Below, piece by piece: positions 1 through 8,715 of a DNA stretch of 64,000 nucleotides. Made by a program: the position numbers and the translations under genes. Positions within the stretch are counted from its first letter, which is position 1, and each line of letters begins with the position of its first letter. Source of the DNA: Micromonospora chokoriensis. Its GTDB lineage: Bacteria > Actinomycetota > Actinomycetes > Mycobacteriales > Micromonosporaceae. The notes under the pieces are model-generated. The model was not told where the DNA came from and did not search any database. It saw nothing but the letters and a program-made list of their open reading frames with translations. The stretch lies in contig NZ_LT607409.1 in assembly GCF_900091505.1 (NCBI RefSeq), forward strand, positions 6,448,001 through 6,512,000, written 5' to 3'.

Positions 1-237
1 GATCAGGGCCACCGCCGCGCTCTCGGCACCGGTCGGGTCGCGCATCAGGAACGACTCGGCGCCGAACTCCACCGGCTGGCCGGCCAGCTCACCGGTGCGC
101 AGCTTGCCGCCCACCGCGCCGGACTGCTCGTACACCGTGATCTCGGTGTCGGCCGGCGCGCGGTCGCGCAGGCGGACCGCGGCGGCCAGCCCGGCGATCC
201 CGCCGCCGACCACCGCCACCCGCCAGGGCCGCCGCAT
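1..237 (-). CDS. hemG: Protoporphyrinogen/coproporphyrinogen oxidase, N-terminal part (cut by window edge)
   Basis: Only the first 79 codons lie in the window; the gene continues past base 1. The product opens MRRPWRVAVVGGGIAGLAAA, a classic FAD-binding Rossmann motif (GxGxxG at residues 11-16). An acidic residue follows at the end of the second strand (TVYEQS), and then GGKLRT, typical of the HemY/HemG flavin amine-oxidase family. The family oxidises protoporphyrinogen IX, or coproporphyrinogen III in Gram-positive heme synthesis. It lies 7 nt downstream of hemE on the same strand, so the two are almost certainly co-transcribed. The ATG at 235-237 is the only reasonable start after the hemE stop. 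Confidence 0.9.
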   Translation of the reverse strand, partial: MRRPWRVAVVGGGIAGLAAAVRLRDRAPADTEITVYEQSGAVGGKLRTGELAGQPVEFGAESFLMRDPTGAESAAVALI

Positions 238-244
238 CGCCTTC

Positions 245-1342
245 TCAGCCCTGGTCGGCCCGGCGGCTGGACACCTCGTGCACCAGCGCGACCACCCGGG
301 TCAGCACCTCCGGGTCGGTCTCCGGCAGCACCCCGTGGCCGAGGTTGAACACGTGCCCGGGGGCCGCCTTGCCCTGCTCCAGGATCCGGCGCACCTCGGC
401 CTCGACCACCGGCCACGGCGCGAGCAGCACGGTTGGGTCCAGGTTGCCCTGCACCGCCTTGTCCGGGCCGATCCGAGCGGTGGCCACGTCCAGCGGGGTA
501 CGCCAGTCGACGCCGACCACGTCCGCGCCGGCCTCGCCCATCGCGCCGAGCAGCTCGGCGGTGCCCACCCCGAAGTGGATCCGGGGCACCCCGGCGTCCA
601 CCAAACCGCTCAGCACGGCGGTCGAGTGCGGCAGCACGAAACGGCGGTAGTCGGCCTCGGAGAGGGCACCCGCCCACGAGTCGAAGAGCTGCACGGCCGA
701 CACACCCGCGTCGATCTGCACCCGCAGGAAGGCCAGTGTCACCTCGGCCAGCCGGCCGCAGAGCGCGTGCCACAGCTCCGGGTTGCCGTACATCAGGGCC
801 TTGGTCTTCGCGTGGGTCCGCGACGGACCGCCCTCGACCAGGTAGCTGGCCAGGGTGAACGGTGCGCCGGCGAAACCGATCAGCGGGGTGTCGCCCAGCT
901 CGGCCACCAACAGCCGGACGGCCTCGTCGACGTACGACACGTCCTCGCGGGTGATCAGGCGGATCCGCTGCACGTCGGCGGCGCTGCGGATCGGCTCGGC
1001 GACGACCGGGCCGGTGCCCGGCACGATGTCCAGGTCGATCCCGGCCGCGGCCACGGGCACCACGATGTCGCTGAACAGGATGGCCGCGTCCACGCCGTGT
1101 CGACGCACCGGCTGGAGGGTGATCTCGGTGACCAGGTCCGGACGGCGGCACGACTCCAGCATCGGCACGGTCGCCCGGATCTCCCGGTACTCCGGCAGGG
1201 AGCGACCGGCCTGGCGCATGAACCAGACCGGGGTGTGCGGCCCGGGTCGACGTCGACAGGCCCTGATGAAGGGCGAGTCGGCCGGTCCGCCGGGGCGGGA
1301 TTCTCCGTCTCGGGCGACAGTGCCCGTGGTGTCCGTGGTCAT
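245..1342 (-). CDS. hemE: Uroporphyrinogen decarboxylase
   Basis: The 365-residue product is the cytosolic enzyme that decarboxylates the four acetate side chains of uroporphyrinogen III to give coproporphyrinogen III. The family signature FMRQAGRSLPEYREIR lies near residues 41-56 and supplies the substrate-binding arginines. The second signature GFAGAPFTLASYLVEGG is near residue 160. The length is normal for the family once the ATG at 1342 is used; an upstream in-frame start at 1468 would add an unconserved Arg/Gly-rich tail. There is no clear ribosome-binding site, but CACGAT lies 7 nt before the ATG, so a leaderless transcript is possible. hemG follows directly. Confidence 0.96.
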   Translation of the reverse strand: MTTDTTGTVARDGESRPGGPADSPFIRACRRRPGPHTPVWFMRQAGRSLPEYREIRATVPMLESCRRPDLVTEITLQPVRRHGVDAAILFSDIVVPVAAAGIDLDIVPGTGPVVAEPIRSAADVQRIRLITREDVSYVDEAVRLLVAELGDTPLIGFAGAPFTLASYLVEGGPSRTHAKTKALMYGNPELWHALCGRLAEVTLAFLRVQIDAGVSAVQLFDSWAGALSEADYRRFVLPHSTAVLSGLVDAGVPRIHFGVGTAELLGAMGEAGADVVGVDWRTPLDVATARIGPDKAVQGNLDPTVLLAPWPVVEAEVRRILEQGKAAPGHVFNLGHGVLPETDPEVLTRVVALVHEVSSRRADQG

Positions 1343-1479
1343 CGCCGCAATCGTGCCACGCCCACCACGGCAAACCGGGTGGGGGTGAGAGGAAGGGCAC
1401 CGTTCCTTACCCCCGGTGCCCTTCAGGAGCGTCGGCGCGCCGTCGAAGCGGGCGACGGACGGCGGCATAGGCTGCCGAC

Positions 1480-2052
1480 ATGGCCCCCCCGATCGCGCTC
1501 CCGGAAGCGTTCGCCCGCGCGGTCGCCGGGCTGCGATCGGCGACGCCCCGCCCGGAGATCACTCTTGAGGAGGTCGGGGCGCCCCAACGACTCGCCCCGT
1601 ACGCGTTCGCGCTCGCCGCGACGGTGCTGCGCGACGGCGACGAGGTGGCGACCGGGCGGCTGATCCTGCTGCACGACCCGGCCGGGCACGAGGCGTGGCA
1701 GGGCACCCTGCGGCTGGTCACCTACGTGACCGCCGAGTTGGAGGTCGATCTGGCCGCCGACCCGCTGCTGCCCGGGGTCGGCTGGACGTGGCTGACCGAC
1801 GCGTTGGACGCCCAGGACGCCGGCCATCGGGCGATCGGTGGCACCGTCACGCAGACCATGTCGACCCGGTTCGGTGACCTCGCCGGCCCGCCGACCGTCG
1901 GTGACATCGAGATCCGCGCCTCCTGGACGCCGGTCGACGACGACCTCACCGCACACCTGCTCGGCTGGTGCGCCCTCCTGGCCGACACGGCAGGCCTCCC
2001 CCCACCCGGTGTGACAGCCCTGTCCGACCGCCGCCCCGCCGGCGCCGCCTAG
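1480..2052 (+). CDS. DUF3000 domain-containing protein
   Basis: The 190-residue soluble protein has no signal peptide or membrane segment and matches the actinobacterial DUF3000 family, usually found between hemE and an RNase D-like gene, as here. Its function is unknown. The conserved core runs through residues 1-180, with WTWLTDAL and a later IEIRASWTP segment. The gene is divergent from hemE. TAGGCT at 1468-1473 lies exactly 6 nt before the ATG with no Shine-Dalgarno sequence, the usual arrangement of an actinobacterial leaderless transcript. The family assignment rests on remembered sequence pattern plus gene order. Confidence 0.85.
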   Translation: MAPPIALPEAFARAVAGLRSATPRPEITLEEVGAPQRLAPYAFALAATVLRDGDEVATGRLILLHDPAGHEAWQGTLRLVTYVTAELEVDLAADPLLPGVGWTWLTDALDAQDAGHRAIGGTVTQTMSTRFGDLAGPPTVGDIEIRASWTPVDDDLTAHLLGWCALLADTAGLPPPGVTALSDRRPAGAA

Positions 2053-2070
2053 CCCCTCCCTTGGACGGGG

Positions 2071-2145
2071 GTCGATCATGGAGTTGTGGTGGACGGATTG
2101 CCCCTCGCCGCGGCTTTTGTGAGGCACCACAACTCCATGATCGAC
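2071..2145. repeat. Dispersed hairpin element, GATCATGGAGTTGTGGT type
   Basis: Perfect 20-bp inverted arms (2071-2090 and 2126-2145) are separated by 35 nt. The core GATCATGGAGTTGTGGT recurs with the same arm layout at 22639-22707, and related GATCATG hairpins are at 3593-3647 and 60619-60696. It lies just after the DUF3000 stop and may work as a transcriptional barrier. It has no U-tract, so a classic intrinsic terminator is not proven. Confidence 0.85.
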
Positions 2146-2245
2146 CGTGCCGGGGCGGGTGCGCGCGGACATCCTCTGGACACGTGATCGACACACGCCG
2201 GACCGGCTGCACCCGCTCGATCTCCACGCGCACTAGGGTTGGCAG

Positions 2246-3565
2246 GTGACCGACGAACCACCCCTGCGCCGTCGGCCCGCCGAAGACCTTCCGGGAAACG
2301 CACCCGAGCACCCGCCGTCGGCCCCGCCGCAGCTGGTGGGCGAGGGCGCCGACCCGGCCGACGGTGGGCCCGTTCCGCTGACCGCCCCGCGTGACGGCAC
2401 TCCCGAACCGGTGACCACCCCGGCCGAGCTCGCCGAGGTGGTGGCCCGCTTCGCGGCCGGCACCGGCCCGGTCGCCCTGGACGCCGAGCGGGCCTCCGGT
2501 TACCGCTACAGCCAACGCGCGTACCTGGTGCAGCTCCGCCGCGCCGGTGCGGGCACCGCGCTGATCGACCCGCTGCCGCTGCCGGACCTCAGCACGCTGG
2601 ACGCCGCGATCGGCGAGGCCGAATGGGTGCTCCACGCGGCCAGTCAGGACCTGCCCTGTCTCGCCGAGGTGGGGCTGCGCCCACGCCGGCTGTTCGACAC
2701 CGAGCTGGCCGCCCGGCTGGCCGGGTTCGAGCGGGTCGGGCTGGCGGCGCTCACCGAGCAACTGCTCGGGTTCACGCTGGAGAAGCACCATTCGGCCGCC
2801 GACTGGTCGAGTCGGCCGCTGCCCGAGTCGTGGTTGACGTACGCCGCTCTCGACGTGGAGCTGCTCACCGACCTGCGCGACGCGCTCGACGCCGAGCTGG
2901 CCCGGCAGGGCAAGTCGGAGTGGGCCGCGGAGGAGTTCGCCGCGTTGGTCCGCACCGGGGCGCGCCCGCCGCGGGTGCGCGCGGAGCCGTGGCGGCGCAC
3001 GTCCGGCATCCACCGGCTACGCGGGGCGCGGGCCCAGGCCCGGGTGCGCTCGATGTGGTACGCCCGGGACCAGATCGCGGCCCGGCGGGATGCCGCCCCC
3101 GGTCGGGTGTTGCCCGACTCGGCGATCATCGCCGCCGCCGAGTTGGATCCGAAGGACGAGAAGACCCTGCTGACCCTCCCCGGTTTCGGCGGGCGGTCGG
3201 TGCGTCGGCTAGCCCGCACCTGGCTCGCCGCTCTCGACGACGCCCGGCAGCTCGCGGAGGATTCACTGCCGGTGGCCCCCATTGTCGAGGGCCCGCCCCC
3301 GCCGCACCGCTGGGCCGAGCGGGACCCGGTGGCCGCCGGTCGGCTGGCCCGGTGCCGGGAGGTGGTCATCCGCATCGCGGGCGAGCACAACCTGCCGCCG
3401 GAAAACCTGGTCACCCCGGATTCGGTTCGCCGGTTGGCCTGGACCCCACCCGAGGTGGTGACCGAGGAGTCGGTCGCGGAGACCCTGCGCGGTCTCAACG
3501 CCCGGGAGTGGCAGATCGGCCTGCTCGTCCGCGACCTGACCGAGGCCCTCAACCCCACCCCCTAA
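2246..3565 (+). CDS. rnd: Ribonuclease D-like 3'-5' exonuclease with HRDC domain
   Basis: The 439-residue protein has an N-terminal linker of about 70 residues, a DEDD-family 3'-5' exonuclease domain (about 75-240) and an HRDC domain (about 255-340) followed by a C-terminal extension. Exonuclease landmarks are VALDAERASGYRYSQRAYL (DxE), a later Asp in LFDTELAARL, and the YAALDVELL motif with the Tyr/Asp pair of the DEDDy class. RNase D enzymes trim structured RNA 3' ends such as tRNA precursors; the exact substrate here is inferred. TAGGGT at 2234-2239 lies 6 nt before the GTG start, with no Shine-Dalgarno sequence, so the gene is probably leaderless. Confidence 0.92.
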   Translation: MTDEPPLRRRPAEDLPGNAPEHPPSAPPQLVGEGADPADGGPVPLTAPRDGTPEPVTTPAELAEVVARFAAGTGPVALDAERASGYRYSQRAYLVQLRRAGAGTALIDPLPLPDLSTLDAAIGEAEWVLHAASQDLPCLAEVGLRPRRLFDTELAARLAGFERVGLAALTEQLLGFTLEKHHSAADWSSRPLPESWLTYAALDVELLTDLRDALDAELARQGKSEWAAEEFAALVRTGARPPRVRAEPWRRTSGIHRLRGARAQARVRSMWYARDQIAARRDAAPGRVLPDSAIIAAAELDPKDEKTLLTLPGFGGRSVRRLARTWLAALDDARQLAEDSLPVAPIVEGPPPPHRWAERDPVAAGRLARCREVVIRIAGEHNLPPENLVTPDSVRRLAWTPPEVVTEESVAETLRGLNAREWQIGLLVRDLTEALNPTP

Positions 3566-3592
3566 CCCTCACCCCCACCCCCGAACCCGGGT

Positions 3593-3647
3593 GATCATGA
3601 GGTTGACGGACCTTTCGGCGATCCACCGCCCCGTCAACCTCATGATC
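3593..3647. repeat. Dispersed hairpin element, GATCATGAGGTTGACGG type
   Basis: Perfect 17-bp inverted arms (3593-3609 and 3631-3647) flank a 21-nt loop. It shares the outer GATCATG with the elements at 2071 and 22639 but has a different inner arm, with compensating changes on both sides. That indicates the hairpin, rather than the sequence, is maintained. It sits 28 nt after the RNase D stop codon. Confidence 0.85.
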
Positions 3648-3694
3648 GTCGGAAGCGGGACGGGGCGCGGTGTGGGGTGGGCCACAGCGGGGGG

Positions 3695-3725
3695 TTGGGA
3701 CGGGTTGGTTACTGGCGAGTAGCAT
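3695..3725 (+). promoter_or_regulatory. Candidate sigma-70 type promoter for the beta-oxidation operon
   Basis: TTGGGA at 3695-3700 and TAGCAT at 3720-3725 are separated by 19 nt and lie about 95 nt before the thiolase start, after the hairpin at 3593-3647. The spacing is slightly long, so the -35 assignment is tentative; the -10 is reasonable. Confidence 0.4.
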
Positions 3726-3820
3726 TCGGGGGAACGTGCCCGTGTTGGCCGACCCTCGTTCAGTCCGCAGCGCCGCCCCCGCGGCGCGGGGGCCGATTGG
3801 TGGTCGAGAAGGAGGCTCAA

Positions 3821-5017
3821 GTGCCCCGTGAAGTTCGGGATGTCGTCTTCGTCGACGGCGTCCGTACCCCGTTCGGCAAGGCGGGTGGCATGTACGCCAA
3901 CACCCGCGCCGACGACCTGGTGATCCGCTGCATCCGTGAGCTGCTGCGACGCAACCCGCAGCTGCCCCCGGAGCGCGTCGAGGAGGTCGCCGTGGCGGCC
4001 ACCACCCAGATCGGCGACCAGGGCCTCACCATCGGCCGCACCGCAGCGCTCCTGGCCGGGCTGCCCAAGACCGTCCCCGGCTTCGCCATCGACCGGATGT
4101 GCGCGGGCGCGATGACGGCGGTGACCACCGTGGCCAGCGGCATCGCGATGGGCGCGTACGACGTCGCCATCGCCGGGGGCGTCGAGCACATGGGCCGCCA
4201 CCCGATGGGTGAGGGCGTCGACCCCAACCCGCGCATCATCGCGGAGAAGCTGGTCGACCCGTCCGCGCTGGTCATGGGCGCCACCGCGGAGAACCTGCAC
4301 GACCTGGTCCCGCACATCACCAAGGCCCGCACCGACGCGTTCGCGCTCGCCTCGCAGCAGAAGACCGCCAAGGCGTACGCCAACGGCAAGCTCCAGGACG
4401 ACCTGGTGCCGATGTCGATCCGCGACGCGGAGGGCGGCTGGGGCCTGGCGACCGTGGACGAGGCGCCCCGGGACACCTCGCTTGCGAAGCTCGCCACCCT
4501 GAAGACCCCGTTCCGCCCACACGGCAGGGTGACCGCGGGCAACGCCGCCGGCCTGAACGACGGCGCCACCGCGAGCCTGCTCGCCGACGAGGCCACCGCC
4601 CGCGAGTTGGGGCTGCCGATCGCCATGCGGCTGGTGTCGTTCGGGTTCGTCGGGGTGGAGCCGGAGGTGATGGGTGTCGGCCCGATCCCGTCCACCGAGA
4701 AGGCGCTCCGCCTCGCCGGGCTCACCATCGACGACATCGGCCTGTTCGAGCTGAACGAGGCGTTCGCCGTGCAGGTGCTCGCCTTCCTCGACCACTTCGG
4801 CATCGCCGACGACGACGCGCGGGTCAACCCGTGGGGCGGCGCGATCGCCATCGGTCACCCCCTCGCCTCGTCCGGCGTACGGCTGATGACGCAGTTGGCC
4901 CGCCAGTTCGCCGAGCACCCCGAGGTCCGCTACGGCCTCACCGCGATGTGCATCGGCATCGGCATGGGCGGCACTGTCATCTGGGAGAACCCGAACTGGG
5001 AAGGTGGCGACAAGTGA
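3821..5017 (+). CDS. fadA: Acetyl-CoA acyltransferase (thiolase), beta-oxidation
   Basis: The 398-residue thiolase cleaves 3-ketoacyl-CoA to acetyl-CoA and a shortened acyl-CoA. The nucleophilic cysteine is in DRMCAGAM (Cys94). The His motif NEAFAVQ, the GGAIAIGHPLASSG loop and the second catalytic Cys in CIGIGMGGT are all present. The start is the GTG at 3821, preceded by a strong AAGGAGG at 3808-3814 with 6 nt spacing; upstream in-frame codons lack conservation. The stop overlaps the next start (GTGA), giving translational coupling with the multifunctional partner, as in bacterial FadAB systems. Confidence 0.94.
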   Translation: MPREVRDVVFVDGVRTPFGKAGGMYANTRADDLVIRCIRELLRRNPQLPPERVEEVAVAATTQIGDQGLTIGRTAALLAGLPKTVPGFAIDRMCAGAMTAVTTVASGIAMGAYDVAIAGGVEHMGRHPMGEGVDPNPRIIAEKLVDPSALVMGATAENLHDLVPHITKARTDAFALASQQKTAKAYANGKLQDDLVPMSIRDAEGGWGLATVDEAPRDTSLAKLATLKTPFRPHGRVTAGNAAGLNDGATASLLADEATARELGLPIAMRLVSFGFVGVEPEVMGVGPIPSTEKALRLAGLTIDDIGLFELNEAFAVQVLAFLDHFGIADDDARVNPWGGAIAIGHPLASSGVRLMTQLARQFAEHPEVRYGLTAMCIGIGMGGTVIWENPNWEGGDK

Positions 5018-7074
5018 AGGCACCGAACGAGGTCGTCACGAAGGCGCTGCTGCGTCAGGTGAACGTGCCCGGCCTGGACCGGCCCGCCGCCCTGATCACC
5101 CTGGACAACGGCTTCGACCACACCAAGCCGAACACCTTCGGCCCCGGCGGGTTGGCCAGTCTGGACGAGGCGATCACCGCCGCGCTCGCCGCCGACCCGG
5201 CGTTCATCGCGGTGACCGGCAAGCCGTACATCTTCTGTGTGGGCGCGGACATCGTCGGCCTGCCGCAGCTGGCCGACCGGGAGCAGGCGCTGGAGATCGG
5301 CCGGCTCGGTCACCGGGTCTTCGCCCGGCTCAAGGACAGCACCGTGCCCACCTTCGCGTTCGTCAACGGCGCGGCGATGGGCGGCGGCCTGGAACTGGCC
5401 CTGCACTGCCACTACCGGACGCTGTCCGGCGGCGCGGCGGCCCTCGCGCTGCCCGAGGTCTCCCTGGGTCTGGTGCCGGGCTGGGGCGGCACGCAGCTGC
5501 TGCCGAACCTGATCGGCATCCCCGCCGCCACCCAGGTGATCATCCAGAACCCGCTGATGCAGAACAAGATGCTCAAGCCGAAGCAGGCCGCCGAGCTGGG
5601 CATCGCGGACGTCCTCCTGGAGCCGGCCGACTTCCTGGAGCGGTCCCTCGAATGGGCCGCCGGGGTGGTCCGGGGTCAGGTCACGGTGACCCGGCCGGAG
5701 GTCGACAAGGACATGTGGGCAGGCGTGCTCTACTTCGCCCGGGAGACGCTGAACCAGCGGCTGCACGGCGCGGTCCCGGCCGCGTACAAGGCTCTGGACC
5801 TGCTGGAGACGGCCAAGGACGCCGACTTCGCCACCGGCACCGCCGCCGAGGACGAGGCCCTCGCGGACCTGGTCTTCTCCGAGGAGCTGCGCAGCGGCCT
5901 GTACGCGTTCGACCTGGTGCAGCGGCGGGCCAAGCGGCCGGCCGGCGCGCCGGACAAGGGCCTCGCCCGCACGATCACCAAGGTCGGCATCGTCGGCGCC
6001 GGTCTGATGGCCAGCCAGTTGGCGCTGCTGTTCGCCCGCCGCCTCCAGGTGCCGGTGGTGATGACCGACCTCGACCAGTCCCGGGTGGACAAGGGCGTCG
6101 GCTACGTGCACACCCAGATCGAGAAGGCCGTCACCAAGGGGCGGATGGACAAGGGCACCGCCGCCAAGCTGTACGGGTTGGTCAGCGGCTCGGTCGACAA
6201 GGCAGCCTTCACGGACGCCGACTTCGTCATCGAGGCGGTCTTCGAGGACCTGGGCGTCAAGAAGCAGGTCTGGGCCGAACTGGAGAAGATCGTCTCCCCG
6301 GAGGCGGTGCTCGCCACCAACACCAGCTCGCTGTCGATCACCGAGATGGCCGCCGAGCTGGAGCACCCGGAGCGGGTGGTCGGCTTCCACTTCTTCAACC
6401 CGGTGGCGGTGCTGCCGCTGTTGGAGATCGTCCGGGGTGAGCGCACCGACGACGCGACCCTCGCGACCGCGTTCGCGGTGGGCAAGCAGCTCAAGAAGTC
6501 GAGCGTGCTGGTGAAGGACGCCCCGGCGTTCGTGGTGAACCGCCTGCTCACCCGGTTCCTGGGCACCGTCTTCGCCGCCGTCGACGCCGGCACCCCGCTG
6601 GACGTGGCGAACAGCGCCCTGGACCCGCTGGGCCTGCCGATGCGCCCGCTCGCCCTGCTCCAGCTGGTCGGGCCGGCCGTCGCGTACCACGTGGGCGGCA
6701 CCCTGCACGCCGCGTACCCGGACCGGTTCTCCGTCAGCGAGAACCTCAAGCGGATCGCCGACTCGGGGCAGCCGATCGTGGTGGACGACCAGGTCAACGA
6801 CGAGGTGGCCGCGCTGCTCGTCGTCGGTGACCAGCCGTTGACCGCCGAGCAGGTACGACAGAACGCGCTGGACGCGCTCGCCCAGGAGATCCGGCTGATG
6901 CTGGACGAGGGCGTGGTCGCCGAGGCGCAGGACATCGACCTGTGCATGCTCCTGGGCGCCGGTTGGCCGTTCCACCTGGGTGGTGTCACGCCGTACCTGG
7001 ACCGCACCGGCACGTCCGAGCGGGTCACCGGTCGGCGGTTCCTGCCGCGCGGGGCGGCGAGCCTGCCGGCCTGA
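5014..7074 (+). CDS. fadB: Fatty-acid oxidation multifunctional protein: enoyl-CoA hydratase / 3-hydroxyacyl-CoA dehydrogenase
   Basis: The 686-residue fusion carries an N-terminal crotonase domain (about 1-200). Its oxyanion-hole segments include IFCVGADI and AMGGGLELAL, and it keeps the catalytic glutamates in GLELAL and LPEVSLGLVPGWGG. The NAD-binding 3-hydroxyacyl-CoA dehydrogenase domain follows (about 325-510), with KVGIVGAGLMASQLA, NTSSLSI and the catalytic His in GFHFFNPVAVLPLLEIV, then the C-terminal helical domain. The GTG at 5014 overlaps the thiolase stop by 4 nt. The two proteins together catalyse the last three beta-oxidation steps. The dinucleotide loop reads GAGLMA where most relatives have GAGxMG. 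Confidence 0.93.
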   Translation: MKAPNEVVTKALLRQVNVPGLDRPAALITLDNGFDHTKPNTFGPGGLASLDEAITAALAADPAFIAVTGKPYIFCVGADIVGLPQLADREQALEIGRLGHRVFARLKDSTVPTFAFVNGAAMGGGLELALHCHYRTLSGGAAALALPEVSLGLVPGWGGTQLLPNLIGIPAATQVIIQNPLMQNKMLKPKQAAELGIADVLLEPADFLERSLEWAAGVVRGQVTVTRPEVDKDMWAGVLYFARETLNQRLHGAVPAAYKALDLLETAKDADFATGTAAEDEALADLVFSEELRSGLYAFDLVQRRAKRPAGAPDKGLARTITKVGIVGAGLMASQLALLFARRLQVPVVMTDLDQSRVDKGVGYVHTQIEKAVTKGRMDKGTAAKLYGLVSGSVDKAAFTDADFVIEAVFEDLGVKKQVWAELEKIVSPEAVLATNTSSLSITEMAAELEHPERVVGFHFFNPVAVLPLLEIVRGERTDDATLATAFAVGKQLKKSSVLVKDAPAFVVNRLLTRFLGTVFAAVDAGTPLDVANSALDPLGLPMRPLALLQLVGPAVAYHVGGTLHAAYPDRFSVSENLKRIADSGQPIVVDDQVNDEVAALLVVGDQPLTAEQVRQNALDALAQEIRLMLDEGVVAEAQDIDLCMLLGAGWPFHLGGVTPYLDRTGTSERVTGRRFLPRGAASLPA

Positions 7075-7090
7075 CCGATCGCCGTACCAC

Positions 7091-7144
7091 CGGTCGCGGT
7101 GGTCGGACCGTCCCTCGTGGGCGGCCCGGCCACCGCGACCGTTT
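7091..7144 (+). terminator. Intrinsic terminator after the beta-oxidation operon
   Basis: A 12-bp perfect stem, CGGTCGCGGTGG (7091-7102) paired with CCACCGCGACCG (7130-7141), is followed by TTTG. It begins 17 nt after the stop of the multifunctional enzyme. Confidence 0.75.
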
Positions 7145-7245
7145 GTGATCAGCTCACCGCCGGAGGGCCGTCAAGCAGGGACAACGCAGTGTTCCTCAGC
7201 GGGTTAGGATCACGCGCTTTGCACCCCCATCTTGGAGCTGACTGA

Positions 7246-8025
7246 ATGTCCCAGCCGCCGGCCAGTCCCTACGGCCCGCCGCACGATTCCTCCAACCCGC
7301 CGCAGCACCCGGGCCAGCCCCAGCAGCCGGGCCAGCCCCAGCAGCCCGGTGGATGGCCGCCCCCGCAGCAGCAGGGGTTCCCGCCCGCACAGCCGGGTCA
7401 GCCGTACGGCGATCCCCACCAGTTCGCGGGTCCGCCACCGGCGAAGAAGTCGAACGTCGGCAAGATCATCCTGATCGTGCTGGCCGTGCTGCTGGTGGTC
7501 TGCCTCGGCGGCGCGGCCGCCATCTGGTTCACCGTCAAGGACGACGTGGGCGACGTCGTCGACGCCACCAAGACCCGGCTGGTCGCGCCGGCCACGCTCG
7601 CCGGCCGGCCGAAGATCACGGAGCCGGAGTTGCAGGCGGCTGCCGACCAGATGGTCACCGAGATGAAGGCGGATGTGCAGAACGAGACCAGCACCGTCGG
7701 CGCCTTCTACGGCGACCCGGCCAAGCAGGACCTCGTGATGATCGTGGGCGCGTCCGGCCTGATGACGGATCCGAAGAAGGAGTTGGACGACGCGATCAAC
7801 GGGATCTCCGCCGAGCTGGCGCTGACCAACCTGGCGGCCGTCGATCCTGGTCCGCTCGGCGGTGACGCGAAGTGCGGCGACGGCAAGGCCGAGAGCCTGC
7901 CGCTCGGCGTGTGCCTGTGGGCCGACCGGGGCAGCCTGGGCATGGTGGTCATGTACTTCAAGACCGCCGAGCAGACGAAGGCCGAGTTCGTCACGATCCG
8001 GGGCCAGATCGAGCAGCGCTCCTGA
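7246..8025 (+). CDS. Proline/glutamine-rich single-pass membrane protein of unknown function
   Basis: The 259-residue protein has three parts. Residues 1-66 are a low-complexity Pro/Gln/Gly cytoplasmic tail with the repeated unit GQPQQP. Residues 73-95 are one hydrophobic membrane helix. The remaining extracytoplasmic domain of about 160 residues contains a Cys pair (AKCGDGKAE...GVCLW) that may form a disulfide. This architecture is common in actinobacterial surface proteins; no enzymatic motif was recognised. GGAG at 7234-7237 precedes the ATG by 8 nt, and TAGGAT at 7205-7210 is a plausible -10 box. It is transcribed toward a convergent gene across a shared hairpin. Confidence 0.85.
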   Translation: MSQPPASPYGPPHDSSNPPQHPGQPQQPGQPQQPGGWPPPQQQGFPPAQPGQPYGDPHQFAGPPPAKKSNVGKIILIVLAVLLVVCLGGAAAIWFTVKDDVGDVVDATKTRLVAPATLAGRPKITEPELQAAADQMVTEMKADVQNETSTVGAFYGDPAKQDLVMIVGASGLMTDPKKELDDAINGISAELALTNLAAVDPGPLGGDAKCGDGKAESLPLGVCLWADRGSLGMVVMYFKTAEQTKAEFVTIRGQIEQRS

Positions 8026-8036
8026 TCCGTCCACGA

Positions 8037-8073
8037 CCGGGGCCCCGACCACCCGAGGGTGGCCGGGGCCCGG
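8037..8073. terminator. Bidirectional terminator-like hairpin
   Basis: A long GC stem, CCGGGGCCCCGACCACCC (8037-8054) paired with GGGTGGCCGGGGCCCGG (8057-8073), lies between two convergent genes. The central part closely matches the hairpin at 8716-8751. Confidence 0.75.
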
Positions 8074-8092
8074 TGTCGTACGCGGCGGTCGT

Positions 8093-8596
8093 TCAGGCGG
8101 CCGGGAAGTACGCGTTCAGCTTGCTGCGCAGATGGGCCGCGTAGACGATGCCGAGCATCGGGTTGCCGCGGTAGGCGGCAGCCGCACCGGTGCCGGCGTC
8201 CACCGCGACCGGCCGGGCCACCGACGCGAACTTCACCTGCTGCCCCTCCTGCGCCCAGGCCGACGCCGCTGGGTCGACCTGGGTGCCGACCAGGGCGGGG
8301 ATGGCCGCCACACCGCTCTGGAAGCCACGTAGCTGCCCCTTGCGGGCCACCACGTAGTCCATCACCGTCGCGGTGAACGCGCGCAGCGCGTCCGCCGTGA
8401 CCACGGTCGTCGGCGCGGCGATCGTGAACAGGTGCAACGTGGTCGCCATCCACCGGAACCTGAAATCGCCGCGGTAGCCGATCAGCACCGGGGTGCCGCG
8501 CCAGTCCTCGGTGGTCACCTCGCAGCCGTCGGCTCGCAGCCGCTCGCCGGTAGCGGTGAGGTACGCCTGCACCGGCTCCGTCGCCGTCGTATCCAT
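8093..8596 (-). CDS. Conserved hypothetical protein (167 aa)
   Basis: I do not recognise the family with certainty. The product is soluble, with no signal peptide or transmembrane helix. It contains TTEDWRGTPVLIGYRGDFRFRW near residues 28-49 (quoted in two parts: TTEDWRGTPVL and IGYRGDFRFRW) and a conserved-looking C-terminal AAHLRSKLNAYFPAA. The alternation of short strands and helices suggests a small alpha/beta fold. The ATG at 8596 is preferred over the upstream in-frame start at 8647 because a purine-rich GAGAGGCGAG lies before it. It is bounded on both sides by nearly identical terminator hairpins, so it is probably transcribed alone. Confidence 0.7.
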   Translation of the reverse strand: MDTTATEPVQAYLTATGERLRADGCEVTTEDWRGTPVLIGYRGDFRFRWMATTLHLFTIAAPTTVVTADALRAFTATVMDYVVARKGQLRGFQSGVAAIPALVGTQVDPAASAWAQEGQQVKFASVARPVAVDAGTGAAAAYRGNPMLGIVYAAHLRSKLNAYFPAA

Positions 8597-8715
8597 CTCT
8601 GCCCACTCGCCTCTCGGCCGCTGCTCTGGCCGCTCATCTAACACCACCGCCGCCCAGCCCGCCGCCCCTGTTGATCATGGACGGGGTGCGGCGGCAGGGA
8701 CCTGGTCGTGCCACA

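Noticed and set aside
4930..6975. Long open frame (681 codons) antisense to the beta-oxidation fusion gene
   Set aside because: It is a GC-bias shadow: the sense strand carries a complete recognised enzyme and the antisense product is rich in Arg/Gly/His/Val/Asp without any motif.
8672..8690. Half copy of the GATCATG hairpin element (GTTGATCATGGACGGGGTG)
   Set aside because: Only one arm is present and no matching second arm was found nearby, so it is not counted as an element.
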